Assembly: GCF_001402915.1 (NCBI RefSeq)
Contig: NZ_CP012945.1
Location: forward strand, 4,875,501 to 4,939,500
Direction of reading: 5' to 3'
Origin: Devosia sp. A16
GTDB taxonomy: Bacteria; Pseudomonadota; Alphaproteobacteria; Rhizobiales; Devosiaceae
DNA length: 64,000 nucleotides
Shown: in pieces, positions 8,044 through 20,880 of the stretch
Layout: each line of letters begins with the position of its first letter
How positions within the stretch are numbered: the stretch's first letter is position 1
Made by a program: the position numbers and the translations under genes
The notes under the pieces: model-generated
The model's database searches: none
What the model was told of the DNA's origin: nothing
What the model saw: the letters and a program-made list of their open reading frames with translations, nothing else

Positions 8044-9585
8044 ATGCGGTTGTCAGTATTTCTTGCAGTTCTTCTGTCGTTCGCGGCAGCCACGACCCTC
8101 CCCGCCGCCGCCGCAACTATTTCAATCGTCTCGATGCAGTATTCGGCGGCACATCCGGTGCCGCACCTGCACTATGAGGGCGAGTCCCTCGATGGCGACG
8201 TCGCCACGCTGCAGGACATGTACGACACCTTCGTCAAATGCCGGCTGTCCTGCATCGGCCCCGACGGCGGGGCGACGGCGGTGCTCACCTTGAACGGCCC
8301 GGGCGGCAGCTATTACGAGGGCCTGGCGCTCGCCGATTTCCTGCGCGCCAACCACATCGCCACCGTGGTCGAGCGCGGCAACAGCTGCTACTCGGCCTGT
8401 GCCTTCGCCTTCCTCGGCGGCTCGGCATGGTCCAGCCAGGATGGCGTCGGCACCTATGTCGATCGCATGGTCGAGCCGGGATCAATCGTCGGCTTCCACG
8501 CCCCTTATGCCGACGAAGAGTCCTTCACCAACGCGCTCAACGAACGCGGCGCCATGGCCATGCAAGGCCAGACGCGGGACTCCCTGGCGCTGATGGTCAA
8601 GGAGTTGGTGAAATGGAACGTCGATCCGGAGGTCATCTTCAAGATGGTCGGCATGGGGCCGGACCAGACCTATGACCTGCTGACGGCTGAGGACCTCTAC
8701 CTGGCGCGGGTCGCCCTGCCCCCCACTCCGTCCTCCGGCTGGATCACCGATCTGCCCTCGGCCATTCGCGAGGCCTGTTTCCGCCTCCTCGCCATCGACG
8801 AGCGGGCCGATCCCTATGACATGCAGTGGCGCTTCGAGTCCGACTACACGCCCTCCATCGGCAAGGCCGAGTTCGCCGGATCGATTTCCGGTTACAAGTT
8901 GGGCGAGCGCCTGCTCGATATCGGCAGTTGCTCGGCAACCGACGTATCCATGGCCACCGATGGTGACTATGAGATCGCGCTCTATTTTACCCCGGGTGTC
9001 GATGGCCTCAATGCCGCAAGCACCAGTTTCTTCAACCGCCAGCACGGCTGGTCGAGTGCCGGCGTCGGACGCGACCCCTTGAAGCGGATCTTCGCCAAGG
9101 GGCCGTTGAACAGCTTCTTCCTGCCGCTCGATGCCGATATCGACAGCCTCGATCTGCCGGGCGAAGCCGACATCGACGCCAACCGCTTCAACATGGCGCT
9201 GCCGCCTCTGCTCCCGACCATGCCCAGCGATCTCGTCGTCGACGCCAGCACGCCCACCTCGCGCGTTTCACATCTGGGCGATGTCTTCGTCTTCGAGCGC
9301 GTCGGCCCGCGCCAGCTCTACGACAGCGCCCGTGCGCAGGGAGCGCTTGGCCGCGCCTACACCAACGATGTCAGCAGCGAAACGGGCTTCGTGCGCGAAG
9401 GCAGCTTCGTCGACACCGCCGCGACCTTCGTCTGGTTCGGCATGCTGAACGGCGAGAGCAGCGCGGTGGTCGAGGCCATCGTCATCAAGCCGGACGGGGA
9501 GGCCCCGACCGACGAGGACCTGGCGACTCTACGGCGCATCCAGTGCGACACCGATTTCCTCGGCGCAAAACTCAACTGCGGCTGA
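8044..9585 (+). CDS. exported ClpP/crotonase-like protein (COG3904-like)
   Basis: This 513-residue protein begins with a clear signal peptide ([24 protein letters not shown]). The region at residues 78-155 matches periplasmic ClpP-like proteins: LTLNGPGGSYYEGLALADFLR is the substrate-groove strand and turn, Ser117 lies in NSCYSACAFAFLGG (the nucleophile position), and His152 lies in IVGFHAPY. Family knowledge: such proteins resemble serine proteases of the ClpP fold, but most members are untested. The remaining 350 residues have no domain I recognise. A GDPD-type exported gene follows 63 bases later on the same strand. Confidence 0.72.
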   Translation: MRLSVFLAVLLSFAAATTLPAAAATISIVSMQYSAAHPVPHLHYEGESLDGDVATLQDMYDTFVKCRLSCIGPDGGATAVLTLNGPGGSYYEGLALADFLRANHIATVVERGNSCYSACAFAFLGGSAWSSQDGVGTYVDRMVEPGSIVGFHAPYADEESFTNALNERGAMAMQGQTRDSLALMVKELVKWNVDPEVIFKMVGMGPDQTYDLLTAEDLYLARVALPPTPSSGWITDLPSAIREACFRLLAIDERADPYDMQWRFESDYTPSIGKAEFAGSISGYKLGERLLDIGSCSATDVSMATDGDYEIALYFTPGVDGLNAASTSFFNRQHGWSSAGVGRDPLKRIFAKGPLNSFFLPLDADIDSLDLPGEADIDANRFNMALPPLLPTMPSDLVVDASTPTSRVSHLGDVFVFERVGPRQLYDSARAQGALGRAYTNDVSSETGFVREGSFVDTAATFVWFGMLNGESSAVVEAIVIKPDGEAPTDEDLATLRRIQCDTDFLGAKLNCG

Positions 9586-9648
9586 GCCGATCCGGCCATA
9601 CTTGAGCCACGAACCGAAACCAGCGTCAGCCCTCTTCGAGGGGTATCG

Positions 9649-10626
9649 ATGTTCAAGAAGATTCTGCTCGGCCTCACGGTCATCGTCGCGGCGGTCTACG
9701 TCTGGAACGCGTCCTGGCGCGTGGCGCCGCCCACCGGCAAGCTCGAGCTGATCGCGCATCGCGGCGTGCACCAGACGTTCGATCGCGCCGACCTCAAGAA
9801 CGACACCTGCACCGCTGAGCGGATCGACCAGCCCACTCACGATTATCTCGAGAACACCATCCCCTCGATGCAGGCGGCGTTCGCCGCCGGCGCCGACATC
9901 GTCGAACTCGATGTGCATCCCACCACCGATGGGCAGTTCGCCGTGCTGCACGACTGGACCGTCGACTGCCGCACCGAAGGCAACGGCGAGACGCGTCGCC
10001 ACGACATGGCGTCGCTCAAACTGCTCGACATCGGCTACGGCTATACCGCCGATGGCGGCGCTACCTATCCGTTCCGCGGCAAGGGCGTCGGCCTGATGCC
10101 CGAACTGAAGGAGGTGTTCGGCGGCCTCCCCGACCGCCGCTTCCTCGTGAACTTCAAGAGCAATGAAGCCCGCGAGGGCGACATGCTGGCAGAGCTGCTC
10201 GCCGGCCACCCCGAATGGCGCGCAGCCGTGTGGGGCGCCTATGGCGGCGATCCCCCGACCTACCGCGCCGCCGAGCTGATCGGCGGTCTCAATGTCTGGT
10301 CCCGCAAAGGGCTGATCGATTGCCTGCTGCAATATGAGACCCTCGGGTGGACCGGCCTCGTGCCCGACGCCTGCCGCAACACCAAGGTGATGTTGCCCAT
10401 CAACATTGCACCATTCGTCTGGGGCTGGCCCAACCTGTTCATCGAGCGTCTCCGGCAGGCCGGCTCCGAGGTGATCCTGCTGGGTCCCTACAGTGCCGGC
10501 GATCCCGGCACGGCCGGCATCGACACCCCGGAGTTGCTGGCGCAGGTGCCGGATAACTTCTCCGGCTACATCTGGACCAACAAGATCGAAACCATCGGTC
10601 CACTCGCCGGCGCTCGTTTCAAGTAG
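9649..10626 (+). CDS. glycerophosphodiester phosphodiesterase family protein, membrane-anchored or exported
   Basis: This 325-residue protein has an N-terminal hydrophobic segment (KKILLGLTVIVAAVYVW) and then the GDPD fingerprint: LELIAHRGVHQ, ENTIPSMQAAFAAGADIVELDVHPTTDGQFAVLHDWTVD. Those motifs hold the catalytic His and the Glu/Asp metal ligands. Such enzymes split glycerophosphodiesters to glycerol 3-phosphate and an alcohol. The long insert after HRGVHQ (FDRADLKNDTCTAERIDQPTHDYL) is not usual, so the natural substrate may differ. The 109 bases after the gene show no clear terminator. Confidence 0.83.
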   Translation: MFKKILLGLTVIVAAVYVWNASWRVAPPTGKLELIAHRGVHQTFDRADLKNDTCTAERIDQPTHDYLENTIPSMQAAFAAGADIVELDVHPTTDGQFAVLHDWTVDCRTEGNGETRRHDMASLKLLDIGYGYTADGGATYPFRGKGVGLMPELKEVFGGLPDRRFLVNFKSNEAREGDMLAELLAGHPEWRAAVWGAYGGDPPTYRAAELIGGLNVWSRKGLIDCLLQYETLGWTGLVPDACRNTKVMLPINIAPFVWGWPNLFIERLRQAGSEVILLGPYSAGDPGTAGIDTPELLAQVPDNFSGYIWTNKIETIGPLAGARFK

Positions 10627-10735
10627 AGACGAAATAATTAGCAGCTGTGGCCTTTACCCCCATCGACGGTGCCGCCGACCCATCGTATAGGACTAACATA
10701 CCAGTTGCCGTCCCCTCCCCCTTGGATACCAGAAG

Positions 10736-11716
10736 ATGCCCTCCGGCGTCGCCTTTTCGCTCGTTGCCTACCTGCTCTATTCCTGTTGTGACGCGATTAT
10801 CAAAGGCTTCGGTTCAAGCCTGACGGTTTTCGAGATCGCCTTCTGGACGGCGCTGTTCTCCTTCATTCCCGCCATCTTCACCAAGCCGAAGGGCGAGCAT
10901 TGGCGGCATTTTCACCGCATGCGCCACCCCTGGCTGGTCAATCTGCGCAGCCTTACCGGTGTCGTGGGCAACCTCTGCATCATCTACGCTTTCACCCACA
11001 TTCCACTGGCCGAGGCCTACTCGATCGCCTTCCTGGCGCCGATCTTCGTGGTGGCGCTGTCAAAATCCTTCCTGCACGAAGAGGTGACCTGGCAGCGCTG
11101 GTTCTTCCTCGGCGCGAGCTTCCTCGGCGTATTGCTGGTGGTGCGGCCGGGCTTCCGTGACCTGCAACTCGGCCACCTGCTGGCGCTGGGCGCGGCGTTG
11201 ATGGGCGGCATCACCACCACGACGCTGCGCAAGGTCGCGCCGGTCGAAAAGCGCGTCAGCCTGCTTGGCCTGCCGCTGGGCTACATCGTCATCGTCAACG
11301 GCATCCTGATGCTGCCGACCTTCACCTGGCCGACCTGGCAGGAGTTCGCCATGCTGCTGACCATCGGCGCGCTCGGCGGCACCGGCAACATCATCTTCAT
11401 CGCCGCCACCCGTCGCGCGCCGGTGAGCCAGATCGCGCCCGCACAGTACAGCCAGATCGCCTGGGCGGTGATCTTCGGTGCCATCTTCTTCCACGAGTAT
11501 CCCGATACCGTCGCCTATTGCGGCCTCGTGGTCGTCGCCTTCGGCGGCATCCTCAACGTCATGTCGGACGAGACCCGGATCCGCATCTTCTCGCGTCTCT
11601 CCGTGTTCGGGCCGGCAAGCGCCATTTCCGAAGTCAGTCCGCCCCTGGGGGACGATGCCAAACTGCCTCGCCGCGGCGAGGCGGAAAACCAGGCGCCCGC
11701 GGCGACAGGCAAGTAG
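10736..11716 (+). CDS. EamA/DMT-family transporter, first of a tandem pair
   Basis: This 326-residue membrane protein has ten hydrophobic segments arranged as two five-helix EamA repeats. Signs are SYSIAFLAPIFVVALSKSFLHEEVTWQRWFFLGASFLGVLLVVRPGF at the end of repeat one and PAQYSQIAWAVIFGAIFFHEYPDTVAYCGLVVVAFGGIL at the end of repeat two. A hydrophilic tail of about 45 residues follows. DMT transporters move small metabolites across the inner membrane, and the cargo cannot be told from sequence. The next gene is a paralogue that begins directly after this stop codon, so the two are one transcriptional unit. Confidence 0.87.
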   Translation: MPSGVAFSLVAYLLYSCCDAIIKGFGSSLTVFEIAFWTALFSFIPAIFTKPKGEHWRHFHRMRHPWLVNLRSLTGVVGNLCIIYAFTHIPLAEAYSIAFLAPIFVVALSKSFLHEEVTWQRWFFLGASFLGVLLVVRPGFRDLQLGHLLALGAALMGGITTTTLRKVAPVEKRVSLLGLPLGYIVIVNGILMLPTFTWPTWQEFAMLLTIGALGGTGNIIFIAATRRAPVSQIAPAQYSQIAWAVIFGAIFFHEYPDTVAYCGLVVVAFGGILNVMSDETRIRIFSRLSVFGPASAISEVSPPLGDDAKLPRRGEAENQAPAATGK

Positions 11717-12676
11717 ATGCTGCGTACCCTCTCTCCGGTGTCGCTCGGCGTGCTTTGCGTGCTGGGCGGCATGGCGTCGTTCTCGACCGCCGACGCCCTG
11801 GTCAAGGCGCTGGGCGGCTCGCTCAACGTCTTCGAGATTGGCCTGTTCACCACCATCTTCTCGTTCCTGCCGGCGCTGTTCTCCAAGCCCCGCGAGGAGC
11901 GCTGGCGCGACACCTTCAAGCTCAACCGTCCGGCCCTGATGATCCTCGTGGCGTTCTGCCGGATGCTGAGTGCCGTGCTGATCACCTACGCCTTCGTCAG
12001 CATCCCGCTCGCCGAAGCCTACTGCCTGGTGTTTCTGATCCCGGTGCTGGCGACGATCCTCTCGGTCGTGGTGCTCAAGGAAGAAGTGCCGCTCGACCGC
12101 TGGGTCCTCGTCATCATCAGCTTTCTCGGAGTGCTGCTGGTGGTGCGGCCGGGCTTCCGCGAGATCGAGCTCGGCCACATCTCGGCCTTCATCTGCGCGC
12201 TGGCCGCCGCCGTTTCGCTGACCACCATCCGGTTGATCTCCGGGGCCGAGCGGCGCGTCACCCTGTTCGCGCTGCCTGGCCTGTTCACCCTGGCAGCCAA
12301 CCTGCTCGGCGTCCTGGTTGTCGGCTTCAGCTGGCCAAGCCCGCTGCTCCTGGGTGCGCTGGTGCTCTGCGGCGTGCTCGGCGGCATCGGCTATCTGCTG
12401 CAGCTCAAGGGTGTGGCGTTGGCGCCGGCCAGCCGGGTGGCGCCGATGCAGTACAGCCAGATCATCTGGGCGCTGCTGTTCGGCGCCTTGTTCTTCGACG
12501 AAGTGCCCGATGCGATCAGCCTTGCAGGGCTCGGCGTCATCGTCGCCGCCGGCCTCGCCAACATCTTCGCCGACGGCGCCCGCACCCGCATCGCCGGCCG
12601 CTGGGCGGAATATCGCGCCCGGCGCGACAATCCATCTGCGGACGATTTCAAAGGCCCGGGACCGGATCCAGTTTAG
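11717..12676 (+). CDS. EamA/DMT-family transporter, second of a tandem pair
   Basis: This 319-residue protein starts at the base after the previous stop (TAGATG). It repeats the same two-EamA plan: PLAEAYCLVFLIPVLATILSVVVLKEEVPLDRWVLVIISFLGVLLVVRPGFREIELGH and MQYSQIIWALLFGALFFDEVPDAISLAGLGVIVAAGLAN. The shared wording VLLVVRPGFR..ELGH in both genes shows a tandem duplication. The pair could form a heterodimer, as some small DMT relatives do, but full-length EamA proteins normally work alone. Confidence 0.87.
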   Translation: MLRTLSPVSLGVLCVLGGMASFSTADALVKALGGSLNVFEIGLFTTIFSFLPALFSKPREERWRDTFKLNRPALMILVAFCRMLSAVLITYAFVSIPLAEAYCLVFLIPVLATILSVVVLKEEVPLDRWVLVIISFLGVLLVVRPGFREIELGHISAFICALAAAVSLTTIRLISGAERRVTLFALPGLFTLAANLLGVLVVGFSWPSPLLLGALVLCGVLGGIGYLLQLKGVALAPASRVAPMQYSQIIWALLFGALFFDEVPDAISLAGLGVIVAAGLANIFADGARTRIAGRWAEYRARRDNPSADDFKGPGPDPV

Positions 12677-12720
12677 TTCGCTCAGGGAGTCTTCGGGAGG
12701 GGCACGGGCTGCCCCACATC

Positions 12721-12880
12721 GTCCCCTCGCTCCTGAGGGGAGAGGGCTAGTGCAGCCAGGACCGTCAGGTCCGTAGCGGAACTAGGGTGAGGGGTTCAGC
12801 TTCTCAGCGATCACGTGTCGCGCCGCTTCACCCCTCAACCGGCCTTCGGCCACCTTCTCCCCTGAGGGGAGAAGGGAGAG
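12721..12880. repeat. REP-like inverted doublet, family A copy 2
   Basis: The left arm reads CCCCTCGCTCCTGAGGGGAGAG and continues through GGACCGTCAGGTCCGTAGCG to AGGGTGAGGGGTTCAGC. After a spacer, the right arm returns in inverse order with CTTCACCCCTCA and TTCTCCCCTGAGGGGAGAAG. It separates the convergent EamA and alaS genes, and no other gene is visible in this stretch. Confidence 0.75.
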
Positions 12881-12934
12881 GCATCGCATTCGGGTCAAAG
12901 TGAGGGGCGCCACGCGCCCACTCACCGTCAGATG

Positions 12935-15574
<2,640 letters not shown>

Positions 15575-15710
15575 GACGGGTCTCTTACAGACAAATGGCG
15601 AGGCCGGAGCCCCGCCAAGAACAACAGGAAACGCCTTCTATCGCGGGCCTTGCGGTTGTGTCCAGCGCGGGGTGCCGGGAGGCGGTAGATTGGTGGTTGG
15701 GCACCGTCCG

Positions 15711-15887
15711 CCCCCTTTCCCTCAGGGGAGAGGGTAGTGCAGCTAGGACCGGCAGGTCCGTAGCGGAACTAGGCTGAGGGCTGCAGTCTCTCCACGAGCG
15801 CTCACAGCGCGGCTGAACCCCTCACCCAGCTACGGGACGTCGCTACGCTCCTACCAGCGCTGCCCTCTCCCCTCAGCGACGAGGGGA
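15711..15887. repeat. REP-like inverted doublet, family A copy 3
   Basis: The 392 bases between recA and alaS contain no gene. They hold another doublet: left arm CCCTCAGGGGAGAGGG...GGTCCGTAGCGGAACTAG..TGAGGG, right arm CCCCTCACCCAGCTACGGG...CTGCCCTCTCCCCTCAGCG. The left arm is nearly identical over about 70 bases to the copy at 12721, which shows recent spread or correction between copies. Confidence 0.75.
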
Positions 15888-15910
15888 CGGAGCTACGCAC
15901 GCGCCCCCCC

Positions 15911-15941
15911 AAAAACCAAAGGGCGCCACTCGGGCGCCCTT
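15911..15941 (-). terminator. rho-independent terminator of recA
   Basis: On the minus strand, AAGGGCGCC-CGAGT-GGCGCCCTT forms a perfect 9-bp stem with a 5-base loop. It is followed by TGGTTTTT, 25 bases after the recA stop codon. Confidence 0.85.
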
Positions 15942-15966
15942 CGCATTCACTCGCGGTAACAGCCGA

Positions 15967-17043
<1,077 letters not shown>

Positions 17044-17116
17044 CACCGGTCTCCCTTATTCCACTTCGGTCCGCGCCGCGCAAACCGATAAGATGTCCAT
17101 CTAATGTACCTATTCT

Positions 17117-17131
17117 GTTCTCATTTCGTTT
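17117..17131 (-). promoter_or_regulatory. candidate LexA (SOS) box of recA, alphaproteobacterial type
   Basis: On the minus strand, AAAC-GAAATGA-GAAC differs by one base from the alphaproteobacterial consensus GAAC-N7-GAAC. The next repeat in register is GTAC (GAAC-AGAATAG-GTAC), giving three half-sites at 11-base spacing. A TTGACG hexamer lies just upstream, so a bound repressor would cover the promoter. Confidence 0.6.
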
Positions 17132-17295
17132 CCAAATCGTCAAGGGGGTAAATTCGCTGTGCCTTACCTGCCGGCCGCGCCCGATTCGAGTGCTGCGCGG
17201 TGCTGCCAGCAAAGGTGATCTACATCCAAAATCCGAATGCATTCGGCGCCCAGCCGCGCTATAGGGCGGCAACGAGAACCGAGGGAATGGGCTTC

Positions 17296-18288
17296 ATGCA
17301 TCTCATCCAGTTTGAGGACGACAAGGGCGCACGCGCCGTGGGCGCCACCGAAGGCGGCGTCACCAGCGTGGTCACCGGGGCCTCGAGCGTTTACGCGCTC
17401 GCGGCTGAAGCTGCCGAGCGCGGGCTGTCGCTGCGCGCCCTGGTGATCGAGAAAGGCCTCGGACAGCGGCTCGACCGCGAGGCGCTCGCCCGCGAAGGCC
17501 GCCTGCTCCCCCCGGTCGACCATCCCGATCCGTCGCACCTGTATGTCACCGGCACGGGCCTCACCCACCTGGGGTCGGCCTCGACCCGCGACGCCATGCA
17601 CAAGTCGAACCAGCAGGCGGCCGAGGCCCCGCTGACCGACTCGATGAAGATGTTCCGCATGGGCCTCGAAGGCGGCAAGCCCAAGCCCGGCGAAATCGGC
17701 GTGCAGCCCGAATGGTTCTACAAGGGGAACGGCTACACCGTCGCCGCCCCGGGCCAGCCGATCCCCTCGCCGGCCTTTGCCAAGGATGCCGGTGAAGAGC
17801 CCGAGATCGCCGGCATCTACTATATCGGCAAGGATGGCACGCCGTTCCGCCTCGGCTTCGCGCTCGGCAACGAGTTCTCCGACCACGTGACCGAGCGGGT
17901 GAACTACCTGTTCCTCGCCCATTCCAAGCTCCGCTTCTGCTCGTTCGGGCCGGAACTCAGGGTCGGCGAACTGCCGCGCCACGTCTCGGGCATGTCGCGC
18001 ATCCTGCGCGACGGCAAGGTGTTGTGGGAGAAACCGTTCCTCTCTGGCGAGGACAACATGAGCCACACCATCGCCAACCTCGAATACCACCACTTCAAAT
18101 ACGACCTGTTCCGGCAGCCGGGCGACATCCACGTCCACATGTTCGGCACCGCGACGTTGAGCTTCGCCGACGGCATCAAGACCGAACCGGGCGACCTGTT
18201 CGAGATCGAGGAAAGCCAGTTCGGCCTGCCGCTCCGCAACGCCGTGGCCTGGAATGAAGATCGGCCGGTGACGGTCCGCCAGCTCTAG
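17296..18288 (+). CDS. GguC / AraD1-family FAH-fold protein
   Basis: This 330-residue protein belongs to the fumarylacetoacetate hydrolase-like superfamily and matches the GguC/AraD1 group, shown by YVTGTGLTHLGSASTRDAMH, GVQPEWFYKGNGYTV, EEPEIAGIYYIGKDGTPFRLGFALGNEFSDHV and the C-terminal HVHMFGTATLSFADGI. Family knowledge: AraD1-type members act in pentose breakdown as sugar-acid dehydratases, while GguC was first found beside a sugar importer in Agrobacterium. No sugar gene is adjacent here. I chose the ATG at 17296 because GAGGGA sits 9 bases before it; an ATG at 17287 lies too close to that sequence. Confidence 0.82.
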   Translation: MHLIQFEDDKGARAVGATEGGVTSVVTGASSVYALAAEAAERGLSLRALVIEKGLGQRLDREALAREGRLLPPVDHPDPSHLYVTGTGLTHLGSASTRDAMHKSNQQAAEAPLTDSMKMFRMGLEGGKPKPGEIGVQPEWFYKGNGYTVAAPGQPIPSPAFAKDAGEEPEIAGIYYIGKDGTPFRLGFALGNEFSDHVTERVNYLFLAHSKLRFCSFGPELRVGELPRHVSGMSRILRDGKVLWEKPFLSGEDNMSHTIANLEYHHFKYDLFRQPGDIHVHMFGTATLSFADGIKTEPGDLFEIEESQFGLPLRNAVAWNEDRPVTVRQL

Positions 18289-18313
18289 GCGCTGATCATC
18301 GCGCAACTGTTCG

Positions 18314-18346
18314 AGAGCCGGGCGCATCAGCCCGGCTCTTTGCTTT
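18314..18346 (+). terminator. rho-independent terminator after the GguC-like gene
   Basis: AGAGCCGGGC-GCATCA-GCCCGGCTCT is a perfect 10-bp stem with a 6-base loop, followed by TTGCTTTT. It lies 25 bases after the stop codon. Confidence 0.88.
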
Positions 18347-18547
18347 TCGGTCTTTTCCACAGCGTGCACATTTCGGCCCCCTCCCCGCCAGATTGGCGGG
18401 CGAGCTTGCACCCGTGCTCCTCTCGCATTTGGCGCAAATCCGAACGATCGGCCTCAGCCGGGGTTAGCGCTCGCGGGAGAACACTGCCGGCGCGGTGCAA
18501 AGGGAGGCATTCGCGTCCACCTCCACTTGTTGCGAAAGGCACTCCCG

Positions 18548-20647
18548 ATGATCACCGTATCCGCCTCGACCTCCGCGGCCGAGCTGCAGGCCATTATCGA
18601 CTCGGCTCCCGCAGGCGAAACCATCCTGCTGGGCGCCGGCACCTTCCAATTCGATGAGACCATCGTCATCGATCGTGACGACATCACGGTGATGGGCACC
18701 GGCTCGGCCGCCACGACCATCGAACTTGTCGGCAATGCCCGGGCCGGCGGGGCCTTCCAGATCGGCGGCGTCATCGATGTGCCGAGCTATTCGGGCGAGT
18801 TCGCGCTGGACCAGCCGGCGGCCGAAGGCTCGATGTACCTGCATCTGGCTGACGCCACGGGGCTACAAGCCGGCGACCACCTGTGGATCGAGCTCGAGAA
18901 CACCCCCGAGTATCTCGACTCCATCGGCGACACCGAGTGGCGCGAAGACAAGCCGCTGCGCACTTCAATGGTCGAGGTGGCCTCGGTGAACGGCAACACC
19001 GTCCGGCTCACCAACGGGCTCGCCTTCGATTTTTCCACCGTCGCCTCGGTGCAGAAGATCGAAGTGGCCGAGAACGTCAAGCTCGGCGGCTTCACGGTAG
19101 ACTCCGGCCTCGCCGAGCAGGATCCGGGCAACTTCAGCAACGTGTCGGCGGCGTTCGATCGTTCCAACGTCATCTCGCTGTCGGGCACCAGCCACGTGAA
19201 GCTGTTCGACATCGCCATCGACAATGCGCCGTCCAACGGCTTCACCTTCGCCCAGTCGATCTTCCTCGAGGCCTCGAACCTCTCAGTCGATGGCGCGGTG
19301 AACAAGGGCGATGGCGGCAACGGCTATGCCTTCCAGCTCAAGGCCCTCTACGATAGCCAGCTGGCCGGGCTCGAGGCCTTCGACACCCGCCACGCCGTGC
19401 TGTTCGCCAGTTGGACCAGCGAAGCCAACAACACTATCCAGGTGCGCGAGACCAACCGCGACATCAACTTCCACGGCGGCGACGACCACGACAACACCGT
19501 CACCGTGCTGAGTTCGGAACGCACCGACCTCGAGGCCACCTACCTGTCGCCGACGCTGTTCGTGAACGATGAAGGCACCAGTTACGGCGCCCCCACCAAC
19601 CCGCACGCCAACACCGTGACCTTCGACGTGGTCAAGGGCACCAACAAGAGTGAACTGCTCGTCGCCAATGACAGTGGTGTCGAGTTCCACGCCCGCGCCG
19701 GCGCCGATATTCTCGTCGGCGGCAATGGCAGTGACCGGCTCTATGCCGAAAAAGGCGACGACCTGGTTTTCGCCTCCAAGGGCAATGACGTCATCGATGG
19801 CGGGCTGGGCACCGATGTCCTCGCCTATGCCGGCGACCGCGACGACTACACCCTCACCCGCGACCTCTCAGGCCGTTTCGTCATCCACAAGGCCGGTGGC
19901 GGCTACGATATCGTCGCCGGTGTCGAAGCGTTCCGCTTCGCCGACGGCACCGTCGCCGCATCGACGCTCTCCGACTTGCCGACGACGTATTTCGGCTCGG
20001 ATGACGCCGACCGCATCACCATCACCTCGGACCATGACGTAGTGCTGTCCGGTGGGGGCTATGATCGCATCGTCGCCTCGACCAGCTACGTACTCGGCGA
20101 TGAGAACGAGGCGCTCGAACTGGTCGGCGATCGCGCCATCAACGGTTTCGGCAATGCGGCCAACAACAGCTTCACCGGCAATGACGCCGACAACGAACTG
20201 TTCGGCTTTGGTGGTGACGACCGTTTCTTTGCCCGCGGCGGCAACGACCACCTGTCTGGCGGCGAGGGCAATGACGACCTCTACGGCCAGGCCGGCAACG
20301 ACCGGCTGTTCGGCGGCGCTGGCGATGATCTCCTCAATGGCGGCTCGGGCGCCGACACCTTCGTGTTCTCGTCCGGCCACGATACCGTCGAGGATTTCTC
20401 GCTCCGTTCGGGGGACCGGCTCGATGTCGGGCTCACCCGCTTCAGCTCGGCGGCCGCGTTCTTTGCCGCATTCGAAGAGGCCGCTGCGAGCGGTGGCGAC
20501 ACCTTCGATGCGCTCGGCATCGATGTCGATGGCAGCGGCGCTCACGTCGAGATCCGCGTCGCTGACGCCCATGGCGATCCGTTCGTCCTGGGGCTCAACG
20601 GCGCGACGCTCGAATCCCTCCTGGCATCGTCGGACTGGATCGTCTGA
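18548..20647 (+). CDS. RTX protein with N-terminal right-handed beta-helix, type I secretion substrate
   Basis: This 699-residue protein has no signal peptide. The first part reads as a pectate-lyase-like beta-helix: AELQAIIDSAPAGETILLGAGTFQFDETIVIDRDDITVMGTG and later ISLSGTSHVKLFDIAIDNAPSNGFTF. Two groups of RTX calcium-binding nonapeptides follow, near residues 377-425 (GGNGSDRLYAEKGDD) and 547-607 (GGEGNDDLYGQAGNDRLFGG), then ADTFVFSSGHDTVEDFS and an unstructured C-terminus as expected for a type I secretion signal. The ATG at 18548 has AAAGG before it. The secretion ATPase and fusion protein genes follow downstream, making a self-contained export locus. A polysaccharide-binding or -cleaving role is plausible, but no catalytic residues are assigned. 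Confidence 0.85.
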   Translation: MITVSASTSAAELQAIIDSAPAGETILLGAGTFQFDETIVIDRDDITVMGTGSAATTIELVGNARAGGAFQIGGVIDVPSYSGEFALDQPAAEGSMYLHLADATGLQAGDHLWIELENTPEYLDSIGDTEWREDKPLRTSMVEVASVNGNTVRLTNGLAFDFSTVASVQKIEVAENVKLGGFTVDSGLAEQDPGNFSNVSAAFDRSNVISLSGTSHVKLFDIAIDNAPSNGFTFAQSIFLEASNLSVDGAVNKGDGGNGYAFQLKALYDSQLAGLEAFDTRHAVLFASWTSEANNTIQVRETNRDINFHGGDDHDNTVTVLSSERTDLEATYLSPTLFVNDEGTSYGAPTNPHANTVTFDVVKGTNKSELLVANDSGVEFHARAGADILVGGNGSDRLYAEKGDDLVFASKGNDVIDGGLGTDVLAYAGDRDDYTLTRDLSGRFVIHKAGGGYDIVAGVEAFRFADGTVAASTLSDLPTTYFGSDDADRITITSDHDVVLSGGGYDRIVASTSYVLGDENEALELVGDRAINGFGNAANNSFTGNDADNELFGFGGDDRFFARGGNDHLSGGEGNDDLYGQAGNDRLFGGAGDDLLNGGSGADTFVFSSGHDTVEDFSLRSGDRLDVGLTRFSSAAAFFAAFEEAAASGGDTFDALGIDVDGSGAHVEIRVADAHGDPFVLGLNGATLESLLASSDWIV

Positions 20648-20724
20648 CCTGCCTCGCAATTCGGCGCGGGAGAACCCAAAGACCTGTTGCTGAAAAATGC
20701 GGCACCAACCCCGCATCAACTGCC

Positions 20725-20756
20725 CCCCGGAACCTCAAGCGTTCCGGGGTTTTTTG
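20725..20756 (+). terminator. rho-independent terminator after the RTX gene
   Basis: CCCCGGAAC-CTCAAGC-GTTCCGGGG is a perfect 9-bp stem followed directly by six T. It separates the abundant substrate gene from the exporter genes, which start 125 bases further on, a common way to lower exporter expression. Confidence 0.92.
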
Positions 20757-20880
20757 TTTACGTCTGCGGCGGCGTCATGCCCTGGGAGCATGGCTCCTAT
20801 CCGCCCTCGCCGGTTCAAGCAGGGGCTGGCGGAAACGAGACTTTGCTTCGGTCGCCCACGAGCAGCGACGGAGTAGAGAC

